Source of the DNA: a virus
DNA: 64,000 nt
Virus record (IMG/VR): IMGVR_UViG_3300036828_000142
Span: 1-64,000 of that record
Strand: one strand, 5' to 3'
Position numbers and translations under genes: made by a program. Shown one piece after another: positions 44,699 through 53,638 of this stretch. Numbering within the stretch: the stretch's first letter is position 1; every line of letters begins with the position of its first letter. The notes below the pieces were generated by a model. The model made no database searches, was not told the origin of the DNA, and saw only the letters and a program-made list of their open reading frames with translations.

Positions 44699-45328
44699 AT
44701 GCCAGACACTGAGGACGTTCGCGTCCAAGAGCCTCCTGAGCCGCCCCAGCGGCCCGTAGCAGGCCGTCAACGGCAGCAGGAGCAGGAGCAGGCGCTGCCG
44801 CCACCGACCGCCCTTAGGGGGCGGGAGGAGCGCTCACAGGACGAGGAGCGCACCACGTCGGAGGTGCTGGCGGAACTCGCCGCCGACAAGCAGGTGTCCG
44901 AGAGCGAGGTGACCTCCGCGCTGGAGTGGTTCCTGTCGGAGGAGCCCGACGAGGAAGCCGAGCCGACGCACGTCATCGAGATCAACGTCGGGGTGGGTGA
45001 CAACCCGAAGTGGGTGCAGTGGATCGTCCGGCCCGTGGACTCCGACGAGCTGCGCCGGATTCAGCGCACCACGTCAGCGCTGCGTCGTCGTGGCCGTCAG
45101 GACGACCTCGCTATCGACCAGCTCGGGAACCTGAAGGTGATCATGGCCGGGTCTGTCGATCCTGACGTGGAAGCGCTCGCGCGGAGTCGCGGCGTCACGC
45201 CGGAGGCGCTGCTCCAGACGCAGTTCCGCCGCAAGCCTGGGCTGATCGCCCAGCTCGCGAACCAGATCATGGCTCTGTCCGGGTTCGATGACGAGGACGT
45301 GCGGGACGCGCTGAGCGCAAAAAACTGA
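44699..45328 (+). CDS. Tail assembly chaperone, short form
   Basis: 209 aa. A disordered Gln/Glu/Pro N-terminus precedes HVIEINVGVGDNPKWVQWIV and a helical C-terminus. This gene lies between tube and tape measure, the place of the XkdN or G-type chaperone. It ends GCA AAA AAC TGA, where the slippery heptamer A AAA AAC (45319-45325) allows -1 slippage into the following frame. Confidence 0.8.
   Translation: MPDTEDVRVQEPPEPPQRPVAGRQRQQEQEQALPPPTALRGREERSQDEERTTSEVLAELAADKQVSESEVTSALEWFLSEEPDEEAEPTHVIEINVGVGDNPKWVQWIVRPVDSDELRRIQRTTSALRRRGRQDDLAIDQLGNLKVIMAGSVDPDVEALARSRGVTPEALLQTQFRRKPGLIAQLANQIMALSGFDDEDVRDALSAKN
45319..45325 (+). promoter_or_regulatory. Programmed -1 ribosomal frameshift site
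   Basis: A AAA AAC is a canonical X XXY YYZ heptamer in the correct phase, immediately before the TGA (45326-45328). The downstream frame is open from the slip site to TAG 45583-45585. Confidence 0.82.
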
Positions 45329-45585
45329 TCAAGGCCGGGGGCGAAGCACAGATGCTGTTCCTGGCCTGGAGGTACGGCGGTGAGGACCCCTATAGGACGT
45401 ACAACGGCCTTGACGTGGACTACCGCCCGCTCGGCCATCCAGACCAGGAGCCGCGTTTGCCGCGCTACCCATCGCGGCTGCGGCACTTCCTGTACGGCGC
45501 GGGGCTGTACGCCTCCGAGATCGAAGCGAAGCTCGCTGCCGGTGGCCAGACCGCGAGGGTCGCGAAGGCGATGGGGAGGGGCTAG
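45325..45585 (+). CDS. Tail assembly chaperone, frameshifted extension
   Basis: After -1 slippage the ribosome reads LIKAGGEAQMLFLAWRYGGE and continues through YPSRLRHFLYGAGLYASEIE to the TAG at 45583, adding about 86 residues to the 209-aa chaperone. ATG 45352 lies in the same frame, but with no ribosome-binding site. The short and extended forms together chaperone the tape measure during tail assembly, as in most long-tailed phages. Confidence 0.78.
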   Translation: MIKAGGEAQMLFLAWRYGGEDPYRTYNGLDVDYRPLGHPDQEPRLPRYPSRLRHFLYGAGLYASEIEAKLAAGGQTARVAKAMGRG

Positions 45586-45588
45586 CTA

Positions 45589-48500
45589 GTGGCCGTCAGC
45601 CTCGAAGCGACGTTCATCCTCGTTGACAAGGCGTCGTCAAAGCTGAAGGAGATCGCGGCGCAGGCGAAGCTGACCGACAAGGCGCTGCGGGACATGGGCG
45701 GCGGCGGCAGCACCGGCATGGCTGGGTACCAGCGAACGTTCGCGCCTGTGACTCAGGGCATCGGCAAGATCACCTCGGCCACCGAGGACCTGAACGCTGC
45801 GACCAAGGACACGCAGAAGACAGCGGACGACACCAGCAAAACGGTGCGGGTGCTGGGCATGAACTTCGACCGCACGAGAGGGCTGCTCAGCAACCTCACG
45901 TCCCAGTTCCGCAAACACCGTGACGAGTCCGGGCGGCTGTCGGGCATCTTCAAAACGCTCATAGGCCACGTCACGAACTTCGGCAAGGGGATCGACAACG
46001 CCGCGCGGAACATGCTGAAGAACCACCCGGCGCTGGTCAACTTCGCATCGAGCCTCGGCGGGGTCGCCGGAGGGGTGAAGGGGCTCGTCACCGCGCTGCC
46101 GCTGCTGGCGACCGCTGCTATCGCGGCGGCACCGGCGATAGTCGCGCTCGGCGGTGCGATTGGTGCGCTCGCGGGGTCGCTCAGCTTCGCGGCTGGTGGC
46201 GGGGCGCTACTCGGCGGCGGGCTGCTCGGCAGCTTCGCGGTGGGGCTCGGCTCCGTCGTGGCTGTCGCGAAACCCGCGATCACGCAGCTAACGAACTACC
46301 GCAAGGCTGTGACGCAGCTCCAGACGGCGGAGCAGACGGGGAACGTGACGGCGATCAAGACCGCCCAGACGCGGCTCGATGCGATCAGCAAGCTGAACCC
46401 TGGCGTCCAGCAGCTCTCCCAGAACCTGAGCGGGATGGAAGCGGCGTGGAAGAAAGCGACCGCGCCCGGCCGCGCCGCGTTCTTCGACCTGGCGAACACC
46501 GCTATCGGCACGTTGCGCAAGAACATGGGGTTCTTCGCGACCGAGGCGGACAAGAACACCAAGGCGGTCGCGGACGCTTTCAAGAAGAACCTCGGGCCGC
46601 TCGTGGACACGCTCAAGCCGATGGTCACGATGCTCGGGAGCATCTTCCGCACGAACCTGCCCGGCTTCATGGCCGGGGTCACGAACATCTTCAGGGGGCT
46701 CTCGAACATCCTGAAGGTCCTGGAGCCGCAGCTCAAAACGTTCGGTGGCGGCTTTGACCGCATGACGAAACGGTTCGATGAGTGGACCAGCTCAGCCAAG
46801 GGCCGGTCGTCAATCAAGCTGATGGGCGAGGAGTTCAAGCAGTGGGGGCGCATCCTCGGTGGGGTCGCGCGCATCCTCGGTGACGTGCTCGGAGCCGGAG
46901 CCCGCGCGAGCCAGGGAACCATCAAGAACTGGGCGGACTCGATCCAGAAGTTCGCCAACGCGCTGGGTGGCAAGGGCGGCACCAAGGGTGTCCAGAACTT
47001 CTTCCAGGAGGCGATGAAGAACGCCGGGAAGCTCGTCAAGCCGCTGGAGAACATCGCCAAGTCGCTCGCTCAGATGTACACGATCTACAAGCCGTTCGGA
47101 AACGTGCTGATCAGCGTGCTCGGCAAGTTCCCGCCAGCCCTGATCACCGGCCTGGCGACGGTGTTCCTGGCTTCAAAAGCGGCGATTGGCGCGAAGGCGG
47201 GGTACAGCGGCGTGCGCGGCGCGCTGTCCGGCTTTGCGGGCAAGGGCACACCAACGGACCCGATGTGGGTCAGGATCATCGGCAGCGGCGGCTCAGGGCT
47301 CAGCGGGCTTACCTCGACCAAGGAGGAGGCGGTAGCCGAGCAAGAAGCGAAGGGCGGGTTCTTTAGCCGGATGAGGAGCCGTGTCGGCGGCCTGTTCGGA
47401 CGAGGCACGGCAGCGGAGACGGCGGTCAGCGAAGCAGAGCCGCTGCTCGCCTCTGGCGTGGCGGCGGAGGGTGGTGGGCTGTTCTCCAAGCTGCTTGGTG
47501 GAGCCAAGGGGCTGTTCAGTGGCGGCGCGTTGATGCGCGGTCTTCGCGGCGGGGCCACCGGGCTTGCGCTGTCGGCTGGGATTCCGCTGGTCGAATCGCT
47601 GCTTCCCAAGGGCGTCAAGAACGTGCTGAACACGAAGGTCGGCAGAGGGCTCACAACGGTCGGTACGGACGCGGCGACTGGTTTGGCAATTGGCGGTCCG
47701 TGGGGCGCGGCGGCAGGCGCGGCGCTCGGTGGCGTCCAGGCGATGGGGTGGAACCCGCTCTCCGCGAAGGGGCGCGACAAGTTCGTCAAGGACATGGGCA
47801 CCATGTGGGGCGGGATCAAGAAGGGCGCGGGTGCCGCGTGGTCGGGGATCACCAGCGTCGCCGGTACCGCTGCCGGGTTCGTCAAGAAGCACTGGGAGAT
47901 CGCCGGGGCGCTCGCCGGACCCATCGGGCTTGGTGTCACCGAGGGGATCAAGCACTTCGGGGCGATCAAGAAGTTCGCGTCGGGCATCCCCAGCTTCTTC
48001 AGCCACATCTTCGGCGGGCTCGCGGGGATCATCACCGCTCCGTTCAAAGCAGCGTTCGGGTTCCTGTCAGGGCTGCCGAGCAAGATCGGCGGGGTCGCGA
48101 AGAACATCGGCAAGGCAGCCTGGGGCGGGATCAAGTCCGGCGCGCAAACGGTCGCGCACGCTGCCAGTGGCGGCTTCCACGCGGCCACCCACGCGGTCGG
48201 TGGGGCTGTCAGCGGTGGGCTCCATGCCATCTCTAGCTTCTTCGGGGCGGACGGCGGCAGGGTGCCGTTCTCCGCGCCGGTCCTGGTCGGCGAAGCGGGG
48301 CCCGAGGTGCTGCACCTGCCGACCGGCTCGCGGGTGACGCCGCTGAGCGGCCCGCACGCGGGTGGGTCGTGGCCGATGTTCGGGATGCAGACCGGGTCGC
48401 CGGTGCGACTGCCGCAACCAGGCCCAACCCCTGGCGGCGGTGGACTTGGTGGAGGTCTGGGAGGAGTCCTCGGGGTTGACCTGTCGCCGCAGGGAATCGG

Positions 48501-50424
48501 GCAGCTTGTCAGATCCATCAACACGCTGACGGACGCGCTGACGGGCCGCAACAGCTTGCAAAGCGCGCTGCAAGACGTGGGGACCGCGTTCGATGACACC
48601 AGCCAGAGCGCCCAGAACGACTGGCAGGCCATCGAGACGGCGACCAAGACCGCGCTGGACAACATCTCCGGGCAGCTCACGACAGCCAACGACACGCTCT
48701 CCAAGAGCTACGACACGCTCGTCTCGAACATCCAGAAGGCGATGAACAACGGGGTCAACGCCACCGAAGCCGGGGTCAACAAAATCTTCGAGGCGATGGC
48801 GAAGGCGTTCCAAACGCTTGGTGTCAGCACCAGCGCGTCGAAGCGTCTCTCGAAAGCCGGGTTTGGTGGCAAGGCGAAGAAGAACGCGACCGGAGGACGC
48901 CTCCCCGGCGAGCCCCAGGGTGACCACCTGCCGCTGCTCGGGCGCGGCGGGACTCTGCTCGGGATCGCCGACGGTGGCGAACTGGTCGTCAACCGGCACA
49001 CCGAGAAGCGCGTGGACTCGAAGCTCGCGGCGTACGGCACCACCCTCGGCCGCGAGGTCGCCGGAGAAACCAGGCCGCACTTCGCTGAGGGCGGGCGCGT
49101 CCCCGGCTACGCGACCGGCGGTGTCGTTGGCCAGGTGAACCAGTTCTTCAGCAAACGTGGGTGGAGCAAAGCGGCCATCGCGGGCATCCTCGGCAACGCC
49201 TGGCAGGAGTCCACCGGCAACCCGAACACGGCCGGTGGCGGAATGTGGCAGCAAATCTCCAACTTCGGCAGTGGAACCGGCGGCTCGCTGGAACACCAGA
49301 TGGAGACGATGTACCCGCAGATCGCGAGCCTGCGCGGGTCGATGAACTCCGCGACCCCGGCCGGAGCGGCAACGATCTTCGAGTCGCAGTTCGAGCGGGC
49401 CGGGATACCAGCGCTGTCGAACCGCATCCGCTACGCGCAGGAGGCGTTCGCGGGGAAGCTCGGCGCGGGACTGACCGGCGGCAGCGGGTCGTTCGCAGGC
49501 TCCGTCCCAACGATCAGAGCCCCGAAGATCGGCGGGTTGCTGCCAGGCGAGATTGCGCAGTTGGGCCAGCAGGGGATCAACCTGGTCGCCGCTGCCGCGA
49601 ACTCAACGATCCAGGCAGCGGGACTCCGGGCAGGCGGCGGCATGGGCGGCGCGGGCGCAGCACCAATGACCGGGCCGAAGGCGGTGCAGGCGATGGTCCG
49701 CGAGGCCGACAAGATCGCAAGCCGCCGGTACAACTACGAGTGGGGCGGCGGGCATGGTGCCATCGGTGTACCCGGCCACGGCACCGGCCACGGGTCAGGA
49801 CCCGGCGTTGGGTTTGACTGCTCAGGCACCGTCTCGGCGGTGCTGCACGCAGCGGGGCTGCTGAACACGCCGCTGACCTCCGGGCCGCTGATGAGCTGGG
49901 GTGCCCCCGGACCTGGCAAGCACGTCACGATCTGGGCGTCGCCGGTCCACACGTTCATGGCGATGAACGGCCACTACTTCGGCACCAGCGGCTCGAACCA
50001 AGGCGGCGGCGCTGGGTGGATCGGACAGTTCCCCGAGTCGATGCCCGCCGTTCGCCACCCGCCGGGGCTCGCGACGGGCGGACGGGTCAGCGACCGGTGG
50101 GCCGGGCTTGACCCCGTCGAACAGATGCGCCAGAAGCGCAACCCGTACGCGATCCTGCCCGACAAGGGGTTCGCGGGCGGTGGTCGCATCCCGTGGTTCG
50201 CGTCCGGCGCGGACTTCATCGCCCGGCGTCCGCAACTGATCGGGGTGGGGGACCATCCCAGCGGCGAGCGGGTTCAGGTCACGCCGCAGAACCAAAACCC
50301 CACGACGGGCCGTCCGGTCAGCATCACGATCCAGAGCATCGTCGTGAACCGCAAGGGTGACGTGAAGAAGATCGTGGACGAGGAGATGCGGCTGCTCGCG
50401 CAAAGCCTCGGAGGTGAGGCCTGA
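45589..50424 (+). CDS. Tape measure protein with tail lysozyme and NlpC/P60-like domains
   Basis: 1611 aa from GTG 45589. The N-terminal 130 residues are coiled. Residues about 150-230 are Ala/Gly-rich and hydrophobic (AATAAIAAAPAIVALGGAIG). Long helical and glycine-rich regions follow. Residues about 895-930 contain a GEAGPEVLHLPTGSRV module. Residues about 1182-1300 match the phage tail lysozyme (FFSKRGWSKAAIAGILGNAW, QESTGNPN). Residues about 1375-1490 resemble an NlpC/P60 peptidase: YEWGGGHGAIG, then FDCSGTVSAVLHAAG with catalytic Cys near 1411 and VHTFMAM with His near 1454. It sets tail length and opens the cell wall during infection. Confidence 0.93.
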   Translation: MAVSLEATFILVDKASSKLKEIAAQAKLTDKALRDMGGGGSTGMAGYQRTFAPVTQGIGKITSATEDLNAATKDTQKTADDTSKTVRVLGMNFDRTRGLLSNLTSQFRKHRDESGRLSGIFKTLIGHVTNFGKGIDNAARNMLKNHPALVNFASSLGGVAGGVKGLVTALPLLATAAIAAAPAIVALGGAIGALAGSLSFAAGGGALLGGGLLGSFAVGLGSVVAVAKPAITQLTNYRKAVTQLQTAEQTGNVTAIKTAQTRLDAISKLNPGVQQLSQNLSGMEAAWKKATAPGRAAFFDLANTAIGTLRKNMGFFATEADKNTKAVADAFKKNLGPLVDTLKPMVTMLGSIFRTNLPGFMAGVTNIFRGLSNILKVLEPQLKTFGGGFDRMTKRFDEWTSSAKGRSSIKLMGEEFKQWGRILGGVARILGDVLGAGARASQGTIKNWADSIQKFANALGGKGGTKGVQNFFQEAMKNAGKLVKPLENIAKSLAQMYTIYKPFGNVLISVLGKFPPALITGLATVFLASKAAIGAKAGYSGVRGALSGFAGKGTPTDPMWVRIIGSGGSGLSGLTSTKEEAVAEQEAKGGFFSRMRSRVGGLFGRGTAAETAVSEAEPLLASGVAAEGGGLFSKLLGGAKGLFSGGALMRGLRGGATGLALSAGIPLVESLLPKGVKNVLNTKVGRGLTTVGTDAATGLAIGGPWGAAAGAALGGVQAMGWNPLSAKGRDKFVKDMGTMWGGIKKGAGAAWSGITSVAGTAAGFVKKHWEIAGALAGPIGLGVTEGIKHFGAIKKFASGIPSFFSHIFGGLAGIITAPFKAAFGFLSGLPSKIGGVAKNIGKAAWGGIKSGAQTVAHAASGGFHAATHAVGGAVSGGLHAISSFFGADGGRVPFSAPVLVGEAGPEVLHLPTGSRVTPLSGPHAGGSWPMFGMQTGSPVRLPQPGPTPGGGGLGGGLGGVLGVDLSPQGIGQLVRSINTLTDALTGRNSLQSALQDVGTAFDDTSQSAQNDWQAIETATKTALDNISGQLTTANDTLSKSYDTLVSNIQKAMNNGVNATEAGVNKIFEAMAKAFQTLGVSTSASKRLSKAGFGGKAKKNATGGRLPGEPQGDHLPLLGRGGTLLGIADGGELVVNRHTEKRVDSKLAAYGTTLGREVAGETRPHFAEGGRVPGYATGGVVGQVNQFFSKRGWSKAAIAGILGNAWQESTGNPNTAGGGMWQQISNFGSGTGGSLEHQMETMYPQIASLRGSMNSATPAGAATIFESQFERAGIPALSNRIRYAQEAFAGKLGAGLTGGSGSFAGSVPTIRAPKIGGLLPGEIAQLGQQGINLVAAAANSTIQAAGLRAGGGMGGAGAAPMTGPKAVQAMVREADKIASRRYNYEWGGGHGAIGVPGHGTGHGSGPGVGFDCSGTVSAVLHAAGLLNTPLTSGPLMSWGAPGPGKHVTIWASPVHTFMAMNGHYFGTSGSNQGGGAGWIGQFPESMPAVRHPPGLATGGRVSDRWAGLDPVEQMRQKRNPYAILPDKGFAGGGRIPWFASGADFIARRPQLIGVGDHPSGERVQVTPQNQNPTTGRPVSITIQSIVVNRKGDVKKIVDEEMRLLAQSLGGEA

Positions 50425-51614
50425 TGGCCGACTACGACCTCGGGACCGGCGCGGGGCTGCACTACATGGGGGTGGTCGAGAACTACAACGCGCTGCCGGA
50501 CACGGCCAAGACCGGACAGTGGTACGTCACGACCCACAACGTGATGTGGGTGTGGGAGGGCGCTGCTTGGCAGATCGCCGGGCGCTACAACCAGTACACC
50601 TGGGGGGCCCGCTACAAGGCGGGCATCGCGTCGGACCAGTATTACTTCAACCAGATCACGAAGGGCAAGAAGTCCTCCGCCGCCAAGCGCTACGAGCGCG
50701 AGGTCAAGGAAGGCAAGAAGCTGAGCCGCCGCGACCCGCCGCCAGCGCCAGCGGACGGGTTGAAGGTCATCCTGACGGGGATCGGCAACGGGCTGACGGT
50801 GGATCAGAACGGCCGGGCGCTGCTCCCCCAAGCGTTCGTGTTCCAGTGCTCCCCGCTGGAGCAGTACACGCTCGCGCACACGTTCAACTTCGGGACCTAC
50901 GACACCGTGGACGACGACCAGTTCGCGCGGCGTGGCTCCCGGCAGCTCAGCACCTGGCAGTTCGACACGATGGTGATGTACCTCGGCGCGACCGCACACG
51001 ACAAGCACTACCTGCCGGGCTGGGTGCCGTATCCGATCAAAGAACCGGGCGGGCAGCAGATGCAACGCCCCGAGTGGTATGTCGATCAGCTTCGCAACCT
51101 GTTCGTCGCCGGAGCACCGTTCCGCTACGTCGCGACGTTCAAGGGCTCGACCACGATCCACCGCACGTACGCGGTGCTGACCGCCTTCAACGAGGACTAC
51201 CGCCACGGTGAGGGCGACGCGATCTACCTGTCCGCCGTCAGCTTCATGGAGTGGCGCGACCCCAGAGGCACCCCGCCGCGCCACGGCGCGAGGCTCCCGG
51301 CGCACATCCGCTTCCGTGAGACAGGCGGGCGTTACCTCGCCTACGACGTGAAAACGAACCGGATGGTCAAGACCCGCTCGAAGACGAACGGCACGACGTT
51401 CATGGACCTCGCACGCGACTTCTACGGCGACGCGGGGGACTGGCGCACCATCGCGAAGGCGAACAAGTGCCACGGCGGCTCGGGCAGCCTCCCGATCTTC
51501 AAGCAGTGGTTCCCGCACCGCCTGGCGAAAGGCAAACCGAACGTCACCGTCGTCGTGCCGACCAGCCCGACCCGCAAACCCGCTGAGCGCCGGACGGCGC
51601 AGAAGAAGGGGTGA
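50424..51614 (+). CDS. LysM-containing tail/baseplate protein
   Basis: 396 aa. Residues 1-100 include GVVENYNALPDTAKTGQWYV. The middle is a beta region (AFVFQCSPLEQYTLAHTFNF), and residues about 310-360 are a LysM-like module (GTTFMDLARDFYGDAGDWRT then IAKANK). It corresponds to the XkdP-type protein between tape measure and baseplate hub. It probably links tube tip and hub and contacts peptidoglycan. Confidence 0.78.
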   Translation: MADYDLGTGAGLHYMGVVENYNALPDTAKTGQWYVTTHNVMWVWEGAAWQIAGRYNQYTWGARYKAGIASDQYYFNQITKGKKSSAAKRYEREVKEGKKLSRRDPPPAPADGLKVILTGIGNGLTVDQNGRALLPQAFVFQCSPLEQYTLAHTFNFGTYDTVDDDQFARRGSRQLSTWQFDTMVMYLGATAHDKHYLPGWVPYPIKEPGGQQMQRPEWYVDQLRNLFVAGAPFRYVATFKGSTTIHRTYAVLTAFNEDYRHGEGDAIYLSAVSFMEWRDPRGTPPRHGARLPAHIRFRETGGRYLAYDVKTNRMVKTRSKTNGTTFMDLARDFYGDAGDWRTIAKANKCHGGSGSLPIFKQWFPHRLAKGKPNVTVVVPTSPTRKPAERRTAQKKG

Positions 51615-51617
51615 GCG

Positions 51618-53270
51618 GTGCCTGCGGTCAAAGCCAAGGATCGTCACAAGGAGGTCCAGCGCCACAAGAAGGTGACCGCTGCTGACGTGGGGTTGACTGA
51701 CGAGGACGCCGCCAGGGTTCACCGCAACCAGAAGCGGGCGACGAGCCACCTCCAGGATGAGCTTCGAGCCCCGGACTTCTGGAAGACGAGGCTGCGGACG
51801 TTGGTGCGGTGGGAGGGGCACACCATCGACATCTCCCGGCTGTGCGACACGCTGACGTGGCAGGATCAGTCCTCCGACGATCTGCGGAACATCAACACGC
51901 AGGCGGCGATGACGGGCTCGCTGACGCTGCACAAACCAGCGTTGCGGGAGTACGACCGGCTCGCGCCGTTGATCTTCCCCGGCGAGTCGTTCTCCGCCCG
52001 GATAACGAAGGACCGCACGTACCTCAAACCTGGTGCGATGGGCTCGCAGATCATCTGCCAGGTGGGGTACGGCAACACGTACACGAACCTGTGGGTGATG
52101 CGGGTCGTGCCGGGCTACAACGCCAACACGGCCGAGCAGGTCACCCTGTCGGACGGGTCGTGGACGCTGTCGCTCGCCGACGAGCTGTGGAACCTCGCTC
52201 AGAACGTCGCGGACTACAAGTACACGAAGGGCAAGAAGATCCGCCCGAACGGGTGGCGCTGCGACGAGATCGCGCACGACCTGTGCCGCCGCTACCGCAT
52301 CCCCGTGCGGTTCCTCGCCCAAGGCACCGCGTACTTCGGGCTCACGCACGCGCAGACGACGCTGACCTCCCCGATCCACGTCATCACCGAGGCGTACCAC
52401 GAGGAGACGAAACGCACCGGCCGGACGTTCATCATCCGCTGGGGCGCTCCGAACAAGCAGTTCCCCGTCGGCGCTCTGGAGGTCGTTCCGATGCGCCGCA
52501 ACCGGCTGCTGTACGCGCTGCGCGAGCAGCTTCTCGAAGCGACGCTCGGTCGCAGCCAGAGCGCTGACTTCGCGACGGTGATCGAAGCACGCGGCCAGAT
52601 CGTCACCGGCACCAAGAAGAAGAAGACGAAGAAGGTCACCTACACCGCTTTGAACAAGCGCGCGATCCGGCGCAACGGGTGGGTGCGCAAGACGATCAAC
52701 TTCGGGAAGGTCGAGTCCGAGGCGGAGCTGAAAATCCTCGCGACCCGGATGCTCGCGGTCAGGCTGACGCCGGTGCGCACGGCCGAGCTGACGAACCCTG
52801 GGATCGCGACGATCCGACGCGGCGACGCGGTGCGGATCAACCTGCCGGAGGAGGGCTACACCAGCGTCAAGCTGCTGCCGTACGCCGAAGTGCAGGCCAA
52901 GATCAGCCCGGCGCTTCGCCAGGCCGAGAAGCTCGACCCGTCGCTGTTTGACCTGGCCACCGCAAGCGTCGGCGCATTGGCCCCAAACACCTCCCAGAAG
53001 CTCCTGGACGCCAACGTGCCCGCCCGGCTGCCCGTCGCCGACCAGGGAATCGCGTTCGTCACCTCCGCCGTCCACAGCGCCTCAGCGGGGTCCTACACGA
53101 TGGACCTTCAGATGGGATTCATCGACGTGCTCGACCCTGCCGAGATCCGCGCGCAGGTTGACCAGGCCGTCCGCCGGTACAAGGCCGGTCAGAAGAACGC
53201 GGTGTGGACCGCGAAGCAGAAGGCGGCGGCGGCAGCCAAGAAGAAAGCCCAGGAGAAGAAGGGCGGCTGA
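51618..53270 (+). CDS. XkdQ/gpD-like baseplate hub protein
   Basis: 550 aa from GTG 51618. TIDISRLCDTLTWQDQSSDD, GSLTLHKPALREYDRLAPLI, QVTLSDGSWTLSLADELWNL and the tail-tip region PVFLAQGTAYFG-like follow the pattern of phage late-control gpD or XkdQ hubs. Residues about 330-345 contain a run of KKKKTKKV. The C-terminus is Lys/Ala-rich and disordered. Confidence 0.75.
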   Translation: MPAVKAKDRHKEVQRHKKVTAADVGLTDEDAARVHRNQKRATSHLQDELRAPDFWKTRLRTLVRWEGHTIDISRLCDTLTWQDQSSDDLRNINTQAAMTGSLTLHKPALREYDRLAPLIFPGESFSARITKDRTYLKPGAMGSQIICQVGYGNTYTNLWVMRVVPGYNANTAEQVTLSDGSWTLSLADELWNLAQNVADYKYTKGKKIRPNGWRCDEIAHDLCRRYRIPVRFLAQGTAYFGLTHAQTTLTSPIHVITEAYHEETKRTGRTFIIRWGAPNKQFPVGALEVVPMRRNRLLYALREQLLEATLGRSQSADFATVIEARGQIVTGTKKKKTKKVTYTALNKRAIRRNGWVRKTINFGKVESEAELKILATRMLAVRLTPVRTAELTNPGIATIRRGDAVRINLPEEGYTSVKLLPYAEVQAKISPALRQAEKLDPSLFDLATASVGALAPNTSQKLLDANVPARLPVADQGIAFVTSAVHSASAGSYTMDLQMGFIDVLDPAEIRAQVDQAVRRYKAGQKNAVWTAKQKAAAAAKKKAQEKKGG

Positions 53271-53638
53271 TGCTCCCACCAGAACCGTTCGTGCTCGACG
53301 CACGCCAGGCGCTGCTTGACGCCCAAGCACTGTTCGCGGGGTCGGCGGTGCCGCGCGGGTTCTTCGCCGTGAGCTGGTACGGCACCGCGACCTCCGACGA
53401 ACGCGGAAGCTTCGGGATCGTTGACCCGGTGATGGGGCTCGCTGACTGTGTGGGCGAGGTCGTGGAGGTGACGTACTCGTCGCTGTTCGTCCGCCAGGGC
53501 CAGAAGACCGTGCGGGTGTACGTGATCGGCTCCGAACAGAACCTCGGCACGGACCTCTCGATCACCCGGCGCTGCTACCTGGAGCTGGAGCGGCTCGCGC
53601 TCGACCCGATCAACGCGAGCGTCGGGATCGTGCAGTGA
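53270..53638 (+). CDS. Baseplate-associated protein with DPBB-like pattern
   Basis: 122 aa from ATG 53270 (TGATG overlap). FFAVSWYGTATSDERGSFGI, DPVMGLADCVGEVVEVTY, VRVYVIGSEQ and LGTDLSITRRCYLELERLAL resemble the strand order of RlpA-type double-psi barrels and a recurrent small protein in actinophage baseplates. It sits between hub and first fibre gene. Confidence 0.62.
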   Translation: MLPPEPFVLDARQALLDAQALFAGSAVPRGFFAVSWYGTATSDERGSFGIVDPVMGLADCVGEVVEVTYSSLFVRQGQKTVRVYVIGSEQNLGTDLSITRRCYLELERLALDPINASVGIVQ

